Assembly: GCF_004762035.2 (NCBI RefSeq)
Contig: NZ_SIJK02000021.1
Span: 1-64,000 of the forward strand
Direction: 5' to 3'
From: Candidatus Chloroploca mongolica
GTDB lineage: Bacteria > Chloroflexota > Chloroflexia > Chloroflexales > Chloroflexaceae
Length of the DNA stretch: 64,000 nucleotides
Shown here: positions 42,193 to 50,537 of the stretch, one piece after another
Layout of the letters: every line of letters begins with the position of its first letter
How positions within the stretch are numbered: position 1 is the stretch's first letter
Position numbers and translations under genes: made by a program
Notes under the pieces: model-generated
The model's database searches: none
Told to the model about the DNA's origin: nothing
Seen by the model: the letters and a program-made list of their open reading frames with translations, nothing else

Positions 42193-45033
42193 TCAACGCT
42201 TGAGTTCAAAGAGGGTTTGGCCGAGCAACTTCTCAGCCAGTTCCGCAGGTTGCGGTGGGCTGATGAGGTAGCCCTGGATGGCATCACAACCATGGTGCAT
42301 CAAGAACGTACGCTGCGCCTGGGTCTCAACACCTTCAGCCACAATGCGCATATCGAGGATATGCCCGATCGCAATCACAGCACTGGCAATCGCAGCTGCA
42401 TCCTTGCTCTCGGTAATATCGCGGACAAAGGAGCGGTCAATCTTTAGGATCTGCACTGGCAAGCGGCGCAAATACCCAAGCGACGAATAGCCTGTGCCAA
42501 AATCATCAATCGCAAGCTGTACCCCAATCGCCCGTAACTCTTTGAGCAACGCAATCGTACGTTCAATATCGAGCATCGCAGCACTTTCGGTCACTTCGAG
42601 GTGCAAACTCCTTGGGGGAAGCCCCATCGCCGTGAGCAAATTCGCCACCAGGCGGGGCAAGTGGGGATTCTGGAGACTCCGTACCGAAAGGTTGACCGAA
42701 ACCGAGAGGTGGTCATACCCCTGGCGATGCCAGGACTGCAACTGCGTCAGGGCACGCCCGAGGACCCAGAGATCAATCCGGGTAATGAGGCCGGTCTCTT
42801 CGGCAAAGGGCACAAACTCGGCGGGGCTAATCATCCCGCGTTCCCAGTTATACCAGCGGACAAGCGCCTCAAACCCATAGACATGGCCCGTCTGCACATC
42901 GGCAATGGGCTGATAGAACACGCGCAACTCGTCTTCGTCGATGGCCCGACGCAGGCTGGTATCGAGATGCAGGAGATCCATACTGCGGGTATGCATCTCG
43001 TTATCAAAGACCATCGCGCAGGCGCGCCCATTGGCTTTCGCCTGATAGAGTGCGGTATCGGCATCACGCAAGAGATCCTCGGCGCGGGTATAGACCCCGG
43101 TCATGAAGGCAATACCAATACTGGCCTGGATCGTAATCTCGAGTGACTCGATTGCCATCGGCTGAGAGAGGATATCCTGGATGCGTTCAGCCACCCTGGT
43201 GGCACTCTCGATCGAACGCATATCAGGGAGCAACAAGGCGAACTCATCGCCACTGATACGGGCCACCACGTCACTAAAGCGCCGCGAGTTCGAGAGACGC
43301 TGCGCGACGATCCGCAAGACCTCATCGCCAGCCGCGTGACCAAGGCTATCGTTGATCACCTTGAAGCGATCGAGATCGAGGAAAAGGACAGTGGCCTGAC
43401 GCCCAGAAGCAAGATCCAGATGCTCGAGCATCTGTTCAATCGCCTGAACAAAATAGGTACGGTTCGGCAACCCGGTAAGCGGATCATGGAGTAACTCATA
43501 GCGCAAATGTTCTTCTGTCTGTTTACGCATACTAATGTCAGTCTGGGATCCTGCCATCCGCACCATCGTCCCGTGCTCGTCGGCAACAGCCATGCCCCGC
43601 GCCAGCACCCAAAGGTAGGTCACACCATCGCGGCAGAGCATCTGATATTCGCTCTCAAAATGGGGCAAATCGCCACGCAAATGAGCGTCGATCCGGGCAC
43701 GCACATGGTCATAATCGGCGGGATGAATACGTTTGAACCATTCATCGGGGCTATCGCCGATCGCATCATCGCCATAGCCAAGCATCATCTTCCAACGCAG
43801 CGAATAGTGGATCGTCTGGGTGCGCAGATCCCAATCCCAGATACCGTCATTAGCCCCCTGGAGGGCCAAGACATAGCGCGACTCGCTCTCGCGAAGAGCC
43901 TGTTCGGCATGGCGACGGGCGGCCAGGGTCTCGAGAAATGCATTGAACCAGCGCGTCAGTTCACCGATCTCATCATGACTAGTCGCCTGCAACGGCTCTG
44001 ACCAACCCGGGCGATCACTCTGATAGAGCTGAAAACGGTACGTCAACTGGCGGATGGGATTGACGACGGAACGTGAGACAAGCAGCACACCAACAGCCAC
44101 AATCAACAGGGCCAGCCCCATTGCCACAACGGTAACCGTTCCAATCGCCTGCACACCTTGATCAAGCGTCTGCACTGGCACGAGACTCATAATAAGCCAG
44201 TCGGTGACCTGCGATTGTACAGAGTTGATCACCATCGGCTGATCATTAATGACGTGGGTAACGCTATCTTGAGCCTCTTGTACCAGATGCAACAGGTCAG
44301 GATGGAGCATAGCACCAATCAGATCGGTCTGCGGATGATAAATAATCTGACCTCGCGTGTCACTCACCAGCATAAACCCGTCCATACCCAGATCGACATG
44401 ATTAAAATGTTTCTGGAGCATCTGCGGATCGTAGTTGACCAACAGCGTTGCGACAGGTCGTGCCTGAGCGGTACCGACATCAACGGTCATCAACGCGCGG
44501 GCAAGCGTCACGACATGCCTGGTATTCGAATTACTATTGACATTTTCAATCAGACCAAACCAGACAACCTCGGGGGCAGCGGCACGTGTTTGGGCAATAA
44601 TATCGTCACGTAGATCGGTACGAATATTCGAGATATTGAGCGTATCACCAACATGGTAATGCACGCCATTCTCGGTAAAAATATCAATCGAGACAACCCC
44701 ACCAAGGTCGGTGTAACTATCAAGGATATACCCAATCTGCGCCTGGGTTGCCAGGCGCGTGTAGGTATCCATTTCGGCCTCAGTCTGACCGAGAGCCTGA
44801 AGCACTGGTTCAACACTCGAAAGATTGATGATCAGACGCTCGAGTTGCTCAAGGCTGAAATCTAGATGGTCGCGATGGCTATTAAGCAACTCGGTCGTAT
44901 AGTGACTCACTTCATCATTCACGACCGTGCGCGACACTTGATATGAAGCAACGCTGACAATCATCAGTGGGAGAATACTGATCACCATCAGAATGGCTAT
45001 AAATTTCCGGGTTAGATTGAGCCGCACGCGCAT
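42193..45033 (-). CDS. dCache-HAMP-PAS-GGDEF-EAL sensor protein
   Basis: A 946-residue membrane sensor. Helix 1 (about 10-30) and helix 2 (about 305-330) flank a large dCache-like periplasmic domain. A HAMP segment, a PAS domain with LQGANDGIWDWDL (about 400-510), a GGDEF domain and an EAL domain follow. The cyclase site reads SGDEF (near 595) instead of GGDEF, a variant often still active. The EAL site keeps FEALVRW (near 720), DDFGTGYSSL (near 845) and EGVET (near 897), so phosphodiesterase activity is likely. The gene starts 9 bases after the stop of a periplasmic binding protein gene. That arrangement suggests a binding-protein-controlled c-di-GMP switch. Confidence 0.93.
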   Translation of the reverse strand: MRVRLNLTRKFIAILMVISILPLMIVSVASYQVSRTVVNDEVSHYTTELLNSHRDHLDFSLEQLERLIINLSSVEPVLQALGQTEAEMDTYTRLATQAQIGYILDSYTDLGGVVSIDIFTENGVHYHVGDTLNISNIRTDLRDDIIAQTRAAAPEVVWFGLIENVNSNSNTRHVVTLARALMTVDVGTAQARPVATLLVNYDPQMLQKHFNHVDLGMDGFMLVSDTRGQIIYHPQTDLIGAMLHPDLLHLVQEAQDSVTHVINDQPMVINSVQSQVTDWLIMSLVPVQTLDQGVQAIGTVTVVAMGLALLIVAVGVLLVSRSVVNPIRQLTYRFQLYQSDRPGWSEPLQATSHDEIGELTRWFNAFLETLAARRHAEQALRESESRYVLALQGANDGIWDWDLRTQTIHYSLRWKMMLGYGDDAIGDSPDEWFKRIHPADYDHVRARIDAHLRGDLPHFESEYQMLCRDGVTYLWVLARGMAVADEHGTMVRMAGSQTDISMRKQTEEHLRYELLHDPLTGLPNRTYFVQAIEQMLEHLDLASGRQATVLFLDLDRFKVINDSLGHAAGDEVLRIVAQRLSNSRRFSDVVARISGDEFALLLPDMRSIESATRVAERIQDILSQPMAIESLEITIQASIGIAFMTGVYTRAEDLLRDADTALYQAKANGRACAMVFDNEMHTRSMDLLHLDTSLRRAIDEDELRVFYQPIADVQTGHVYGFEALVRWYNWERGMISPAEFVPFAEETGLITRIDLWVLGRALTQLQSWHRQGYDHLSVSVNLSVRSLQNPHLPRLVANLLTAMGLPPRSLHLEVTESAAMLDIERTIALLKELRAIGVQLAIDDFGTGYSSLGYLRRLPVQILKIDRSFVRDITESKDAAAIASAVIAIGHILDMRIVAEGVETQAQRTFLMHHGCDAIQGYLISPPQPAELAEKLLGQTLFELKR

Positions 45034-45042
45034 AAAAAAGCC

Positions 45043-46056
45043 TTACGGTTGACGCGTACCTGTCACAAGCAAGGTGGAGATCATCGTCTCGGTAGGCACC
45101 GTCTCGCCCTGAAGCATCTTGTAGGCATACTGAACACCCAGATAGCCCTGTTCAGCGGCTTGCTGATCAATGGTCGCCTGTAACGAACCATCTTGCAGCG
45201 TCGGCTGGACTTCCTGAAGGTTATCAAACGCGGCGACGAGCACATGATCATACCCATGCTCGCTGAGAAACCGGATCGTGCCCAGGGCCATCATATCGTT
45301 GGCACAGAAGATCGCCCCAAGATCGGGATGCTCGGTCAAAAACTGGGCGGCAACCTTGTAGCCTTCATCAATTTTCCAGAAGCCACTTGCCGTCGCAACG
45401 ATCGTAATATTCGGGTTCTCACGAAACGCCCGGCGCGCCCCCTGTTCGCGATCAATCGCATTCTGGGCCGTAGGAATGCCCTGCATAATCGCCACTTTTG
45501 TGCGCGTCGTAAGCTGATCGCTAATGACGCGCGCCGAGTCATACGCCCCGGCTTCATTATCAACACTGATAAACGGAACCCCCACCAGGCCCAGCTTTTC
45601 GGCCACTGCCATATCCAGGCGATTATCAATATTCACAATGATAATGCCAGCCTGCCGCGCCTCGTGGAGGACAGGGATCAGACTCGTTGAGTCGCCAGGG
45701 GCAATGACAATGGCGTCAACCCGCGTATCAATCAGATCGTTCACAATCGCGATCTGCTGATCAATCGAGGTCTCCTGCGCCGCCGTCTTCACAATCAACT
45801 CGATGCCAAGTTCGGCTTCAGCCCGGCGCGCCCCCCGTTCCATCTCAATAAAAAACGGGTTGGTCAAGGTCTTCATCACCAACCCGATCTGAACCGTGGG
45901 CTGCGCTGCTGGAGCCGTAGCGGGAATTGCTGAAGTAGCGTCGATGAGGGTCAATGAAGATGAGCCGGTTGAACCACAGCCAACCAGGGCCAGAACAAAG
46001 AAGACAACCCAGAAGCCCCGTAACAGCGACGCGTGAGTGAAATGGGTCGCGCTCAT
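45043..46056 (-). CDS. Periplasmic sugar-type binding lipoprotein (RbsB family)
   Basis: A 337-residue exported protein with lipobox LALVGC (Cys27). The mature region is a type I periplasmic binding fold: IGLVMKTLTNPFFIEMERGARRAEAELG, IVNDLIDTRVDAIVIAPGDSTSL, NIDNRLD, FISVDNEAGAYDSARVI, IFCANDMMALGTIRFL. It resembles ribose, galactose and autoinducer-2 binding proteins. No ABC ATPase or permease is adjacent. The next gene is a dCache-GGDEF-EAL sensor, so this protein likely signals rather than feeds transport. Its promoter region faces the PGRP gene. Confidence 0.9.
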   Translation of the reverse strand: MSATHFTHASLLRGFWVVFFVLALVGCGSTGSSSLTLIDATSAIPATAPAAQPTVQIGLVMKTLTNPFFIEMERGARRAEAELGIELIVKTAAQETSIDQQIAIVNDLIDTRVDAIVIAPGDSTSLIPVLHEARQAGIIIVNIDNRLDMAVAEKLGLVGVPFISVDNEAGAYDSARVISDQLTTRTKVAIMQGIPTAQNAIDREQGARRAFRENPNITIVATASGFWKIDEGYKVAAQFLTEHPDLGAIFCANDMMALGTIRFLSEHGYDHVLVAAFDNLQEVQPTLQDGSLQATIDQQAAEQGYLGVQYAYKMLQGETVPTETMISTLLVTGTRQP

Positions 46057-46231
46057 GTGTTAATACTCCGCTGTTGCTCACGACATGGTATCATCATATC
46101 AACCGTACCATACCACGGTATTACCAGAAACTCTCTTTGCGCACGAGAGCGCTTTGCTCACCTCTTTATCACCTGCGTAACAAGCCAAAAGGCAGCCACC
46201 GAGCGTTTCTCATGGCAGACAAGGTTTCATT

Positions 46232-46277
46232 GGAGTGCCGACTTTAGTCGGCTGAAGCCAACTGAAGTCGGCACTCC
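46232..46277. repeat. Palindromic repeat Q, copy 2
   Basis: Arms 46232-46253 and 46256-46277 carry the GTGCCGACTT(T/C)AGTCGGCT core seen at 28075, with two mismatches between arms. It lies in the 294-base region between the divergent binding-protein and PGRP genes, where I see no gene. Confidence 0.75.
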
Positions 46278-46350
46278 GTGGGGCGCAAACAGTCACGTGC
46301 CTACGAACCTTGGCTTAGAGGAAAGACTAGTTTCTTATGAGGTAAATCCA

Positions 46351-49254
46351 ATGATGTACTGGCTTCCTCGTCTGCTCAGTTTCCTGAGCATGCTCCTGCT
46401 CATTGGCCTGGTGACCCACGAGGTTGAGGCCACCGTTCCAGCGACTGGTGAACCTGGTCGCCCCGATCATGCGGTGCTGATACCTACCGGTGCCGAGGCT
46501 GTCGCTGGTGCGGGAACCCTCACCAGTGTTGGCGATGCCTACCTCTCGGCGGCTACGGCAACGCCCCATCCTTTTACCTATCTCCTGGTACGCTGGGAAG
46601 CGGTTGTCCCTCTTGGGGCGGCCTTGCGGCTCGAAATCCGGGCGAGCAGCGATGGGCGTACCTGGACTGATTGGGGCATGGTCGAAGAGAACCCAGAACT
46701 TTGGATGCCCGAGGATGGCGCGGGTGTCTACTGGAGTGAAGCGATCTATGCTGGTGAGGCACGCCGGTTCTGGCAGGTGCGAGCCTTGCGTGATCCAGCA
46801 ACCGATGGATCCTTGCCGGAACTTCAACGGATCGAGGTCAATAGTATTGATGCCCGCTTTGGCCCTACCGATCCATTGCCCTCCTTTGATTCAGATCAGC
46901 CAGGTCTGACCGGCCTGGCGCGACCACCAGTGGTGACGCGCACGGGTTGGGGCAACCCTGATGGTCAAGGCAGTCGAGCAACCCCGGTCTATTATCCGGT
47001 CAAGCACATGATCGTCCATCATACCGCCGACGCGAATAGCCTCGGCGGGAGCCAGCAGGTCTGGGCGGATCGCGTGCGGGCCATCTGGTCATTCCACACC
47101 TTCACCAGAGGATGGGGCGATATTGGCTACAACTTCCTGATCGATCCCAACGGCGTTATCTATGAAGGACGGGCTGGCGGTGATAATGCGGTTGGGTTCC
47201 ACGATACCGCCAACTATGGCTCGATGGGCGTATCGGTCATCGGCACTTACGCGACGGTCAATCCGCCTGCACCTGCGGTCGATAGTCTGGTTGAGTTGTT
47301 GGCCTGGAAAGCCGATCAAAAGGGCATCGACCCGCTCGGGCGGGCGTTTTATTATGGCTGTTCCCGCAGCGCTTTTTGCAATCCATTCAATCCAGGGGCG
47401 ATCATAGAAAATATCGCCGGCCATCGCCAGGTGACCCCGGGCCATACCACGTGCCCTGGTGACCGCTTTATGGAGATGTTGCCCGGCATTCGGTGGCGGA
47501 TCCACGAACGTCTCCAGGGCATCGTGAGTGATCCGCTATTGATTGATGAGCGCGATAGCGGTTTTACCCGCAGCAATGCCAACTGGTATGAGGCAGCGTG
47601 CGGCTATGGGGGCACCACGCTCTACACCTTTGCCACTGACAATCCTGCCGAAAGCACAAATAATGGGCGCTGGCAGCCAACGATCAGCCAGGCCGGCAAC
47701 TACCAGGTACTGGTTCATATTCCCCAGGGCTGTAGCCTTGGTCATGCAACCAATCGGGCAACCTATCGCATCACGAGTGCCGACGGCACACAAGAGGTGA
47801 CGATCAGCCACAATACCCGCGATGAATGGGTGGCCTTGGGGAGTTTCCGTTTCAATGCAGGCCAGGCCGGTTTTGTCGAACTCAACGATCTGACGGGCGA
47901 ACCACTGAGCGAGCAACGCCTGATCTTCTTTGATAGCATGCATTTTGTCTTTGAAAATGACGCAACCGCACGCCTCGATCTGCTTGACGTGCGCTACGAC
48001 CGGCAAGAAGTGAGCGCAGGCGAGTTGTTGAAGGTCACATTCACCGTCAAAAATAGCGGGAGCCTGACAATTGAAAGCCAGGCCCCCGAAGCGAGTCGCA
48101 ACAGCGCGTCCCCCAGTGGCTTTGACCTCGACAATAGTTATGTCTATGACGAAGGCGAATGTTTCCAGGGCAACGAGTGGCAGAGCTATCCGGCCTTTCC
48201 CAAAGAGGCGGGGCGTTTTCGGGTCGTGCTCGGGCCAGTTGAAGCCGGGCGCCAGCCGACCTGTGCAGGCGAAACTGGTGGATACCCGTGGCGCTGGGGG
48301 CTGAATGGGTCGCTTGCGCCTGGCGAGACCCGCGAGATCGTCGGCTACATACGGCTCCGTACGCCTGGGCAGTTCACCCTCCAGGCGGGGGCAATCCACG
48401 AATATGTGGGGTATATGGCGCGTTCGCTGGCCCCAACGACCATCACAGTACACCCCGAACGCCAGATGCCTGCCCCGGCGGCCTATACTGACGCGCTCGG
48501 CCCCAAAGCCCATGTCTATCGGCTCGGGTTTGTGCCTGATAACCTGCTGGCGCGCACGGTCGATCCAACGGCCATCCCGCGTGGCACCTATATGGGCAGT
48601 TTTGCCTGGGATGGGACAACGCTTGACTGGGGCGAAGGCGGGCCACTGCCCGAGGTGTCTGAACTGACCGACTATTTTCTGGTGGAACAGACCCGCTCAA
48701 TCGTCGTCGCTCAGGCTGGCGAATACATCTTCCGCCTGACCAGCGATGATGGGGCGTGGCTCTGGCTCAACGGACGCCTCGTGGTGAGCAACCCCGGGTT
48801 GCAACCAACCAGATCGGTCATTGGCTCGATCTATCTTGAAGCAGGCCGTCACGTGCTCGCCTTCAAAATGTTTGAACGGAGTGGAGAGGCCACCGCTGGT
48901 TATGATCTCCTTGCGCCCGGAGCCTCTGATTTTAGCACGGTGATTGATGGCTTGCTGATCAACCCTCAGGGACGACTGGGGAATAGCTTTCATCGTCTCG
49001 ATGGGATGCACCTGGTGGCCGACGATCTGGGGGGCGCTGGGGTCGCCAGAGTAGAGGTATCAATCAATGATGAGGCATGGCAAACCTACGAAGGCAGCGC
49101 GGTTATGCTCGACGGCTTTGGCCTTGGCACGCACACAATCCGCTACACGGCCTTTGACAGCCTTGGCAATCAGTCGGAAGAACGGGTGATGGTCGTGAGC
49201 ATTGACCCAGAGCGGCAGATCGAACAGGTCTTCTTGCCGTTGGTTCGGCGTTGA
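46351..49254 (+). CDS. Secreted PGRP-type amidase with binding domains
   Basis: A 967-residue exported protein. The signal peptide is MMYWLPRLLSFLSMLLLIGLV. A beta-rich domain (about 55-170) precedes a PGRP/Amidase_2 domain (about 200-385). This has zinc ligands in IVHHTADANS and in HTTCPGDRF, and YNFLIDPNGVIYEGRAGGDN between them. Zinc-dependent PGRPs cut the bond between muramic acid and the peptide stem. A golvesin-like domain follows (NNGRWQPTISQAGNYQVLVHIPQG), then a CARDB-like domain (VTFTVKNSGSL), and a PA14-like domain (SDDGAWLWLNGRLV). A final Ig-like repeat ends at LPLVRR. GAGGTAAATCC precedes the ATG. It may remodel the cell wall or act on other bacteria. Confidence 0.85.
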   Translation: MMYWLPRLLSFLSMLLLIGLVTHEVEATVPATGEPGRPDHAVLIPTGAEAVAGAGTLTSVGDAYLSAATATPHPFTYLLVRWEAVVPLGAALRLEIRASSDGRTWTDWGMVEENPELWMPEDGAGVYWSEAIYAGEARRFWQVRALRDPATDGSLPELQRIEVNSIDARFGPTDPLPSFDSDQPGLTGLARPPVVTRTGWGNPDGQGSRATPVYYPVKHMIVHHTADANSLGGSQQVWADRVRAIWSFHTFTRGWGDIGYNFLIDPNGVIYEGRAGGDNAVGFHDTANYGSMGVSVIGTYATVNPPAPAVDSLVELLAWKADQKGIDPLGRAFYYGCSRSAFCNPFNPGAIIENIAGHRQVTPGHTTCPGDRFMEMLPGIRWRIHERLQGIVSDPLLIDERDSGFTRSNANWYEAACGYGGTTLYTFATDNPAESTNNGRWQPTISQAGNYQVLVHIPQGCSLGHATNRATYRITSADGTQEVTISHNTRDEWVALGSFRFNAGQAGFVELNDLTGEPLSEQRLIFFDSMHFVFENDATARLDLLDVRYDRQEVSAGELLKVTFTVKNSGSLTIESQAPEASRNSASPSGFDLDNSYVYDEGECFQGNEWQSYPAFPKEAGRFRVVLGPVEAGRQPTCAGETGGYPWRWGLNGSLAPGETREIVGYIRLRTPGQFTLQAGAIHEYVGYMARSLAPTTITVHPERQMPAPAAYTDALGPKAHVYRLGFVPDNLLARTVDPTAIPRGTYMGSFAWDGTTLDWGEGGPLPEVSELTDYFLVEQTRSIVVAQAGEYIFRLTSDDGAWLWLNGRLVVSNPGLQPTRSVIGSIYLEAGRHVLAFKMFERSGEATAGYDLLAPGASDFSTVIDGLLINPQGRLGNSFHRLDGMHLVADDLGGAGVARVEVSINDEAWQTYEGSAVMLDGFGLGTHTIRYTAFDSLGNQSEERVMVVSIDPERQIEQVFLPLVRR

Positions 49255-49299
49255 ACATGCGATAGAGAGGGCACGTGTAGGCTTCTCACGCTTCATGTT

Positions 49300-49356
49300 T
49301 TGACGCAAAGACGCAAAGGCGCAAAGATCGAACAACCCTTTGCGTCTTTGCGTCAA
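49300..49356. terminator. Octamer-repeat hairpin between convergent genes (copy E)
   Basis: Perfect 20-base arms (49300-49319 TTGACGCAAAGACGCAAAGG and 49337-49356) with a 17-base loop. It is built from the same GACGCAAAG units as the dispersed repeat. It lies between the PGRP and oleD stops and may terminate both. Confidence 0.65.
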
Positions 49357-49369
49357 CACGGGTCAACCT

Positions 49370-50371
49370 TCAAGCATGGTCGTGTTTGCCGAGCGCGGCC
49401 AGCGTCCTACGCAAGCCTTCGGGAGTAGTAATCCGCGGGCTATAGCCAAAGTCGCGCTTGGCTGCCGAGTGGTCAAACCAGTGGCTGATGCCCATCTGGT
49501 TGACGGTAAAACGGGTCAGTGGCGGTTCGCGGGTGATGCCGAGGCCCCGATAGACCGCTTCGATGCCGGTGGTGAGGCGCAGCGCCGTGCGTAACGAGAT
49601 GGAGCGGCGGACTGGCTTGTAGCCTGCGCCAGTAATCACTTCGTTGATGAAGTCCCAGAGGTTCACTGGTTGTTCTTGACCAATGAAATAGGGGCGACCC
49701 CGGAGCGGCGAGCGTTCACTCAGAGCATCGGCGGCTTGCAGATGCGCCTCGGCGGCATTCTCGACATAGGTAATATCGGCGAGATTGGTGCCATCACCAA
49801 TCTGGATCAGGCGACCGCTGCGCGCACGGGCAATGAGGCGCGGAAAGATATGCGGATCGCGTGGCCCCCAGATAAGGTGGGGCCGAATGGCAACCGTCGC
49901 AAGCTCACTGCGGCTCAAGACAAAACGCTCGGCAAGGGCTTTGGTCGCCGGATAGGGTGCAAGATAGCGCTCGGGATAGGGCGTGCTCTCATCGGCACCT
50001 TCGAGATCGGTTTCGCCGATCACCACCGATGGGGACGAAGTATAGACAAACCGTGGCACACCTGCCCGCTCGGCAGCGCGTACCAACCGCTGGGTTGCCG
50101 TCACATTATTCACATAGAACTGATCAAACGTGCCCCAGACGCTTGCCTTAGCAGCGACATGGAAGACAACTTCAACGCCTTGCAGCGCTTTCGCAAGAGG
50201 CAGCGCCACATCAGGGCTACTCAGATCAGCACGAACACACGCAACCCCAAGCGCCTCGAGTTCAGGGTACGGGTTACGCCCAAGCACACGGACACGGTCA
50301 CCGCGTGCGAGCAACTGTTCAACGATGTAACGGCCAAGAAAACCATTGCCACCAGTGACAAGTGTTAGCAT
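49370..50371 (-). CDS. oleD: OleD-like NAD(P)-dependent reductase
   Basis: A 333-residue extended short-chain dehydrogenase of the 3-beta-HSD type. The nucleotide-binding TGGNGFLGRYIVEQLL is at the start. The catalytic YPATK is near residue 140, with serine in YTSSPSVV. In olefin biosynthesis OleD reduces the beta-keto acid made by OleA to a beta-hydroxy acid. The neighbouring OleC-like ligase and OleB-like hydrolase support this over other uses. It is the last gene of the set, 166 bases after oleC. Confidence 0.8.
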   Translation of the reverse strand: MLTLVTGGNGFLGRYIVEQLLARGDRVRVLGRNPYPELEALGVACVRADLSSPDVALPLAKALQGVEVVFHVAAKASVWGTFDQFYVNNVTATQRLVRAAERAGVPRFVYTSSPSVVIGETDLEGADESTPYPERYLAPYPATKALAERFVLSRSELATVAIRPHLIWGPRDPHIFPRLIARARSGRLIQIGDGTNLADITYVENAAEAHLQAADALSERSPLRGRPYFIGQEQPVNLWDFINEVITGAGYKPVRRSISLRTALRLTTGIEAVYRGLGITREPPLTRFTVNQMGISHWFDHSAAKRDFGYSPRITTPEGLRRTLAALGKHDHA

Positions 50372-50472
50372 CTATTGCTCCGCAGCATTCAAATCGGGCT
50401 TGCGCCAAAAGAAGTCAATTTGTGAGGGCCTGGGTGCGCGGGCGTCCCGCATGCTGATCGATAGCCGTCTTC

Positions 50473-50503
<31 letters not shown>

Positions 50504-50537
50504 CCCGCGAACCCATCACCTGAAGATGGACGAAGTA

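Noticed and set aside
46033-46350. 106-residue extension of the PGRP protein
   Set aside because: It includes palindrome Q and lies upstream of a good signal peptide and ribosome site at 46351.
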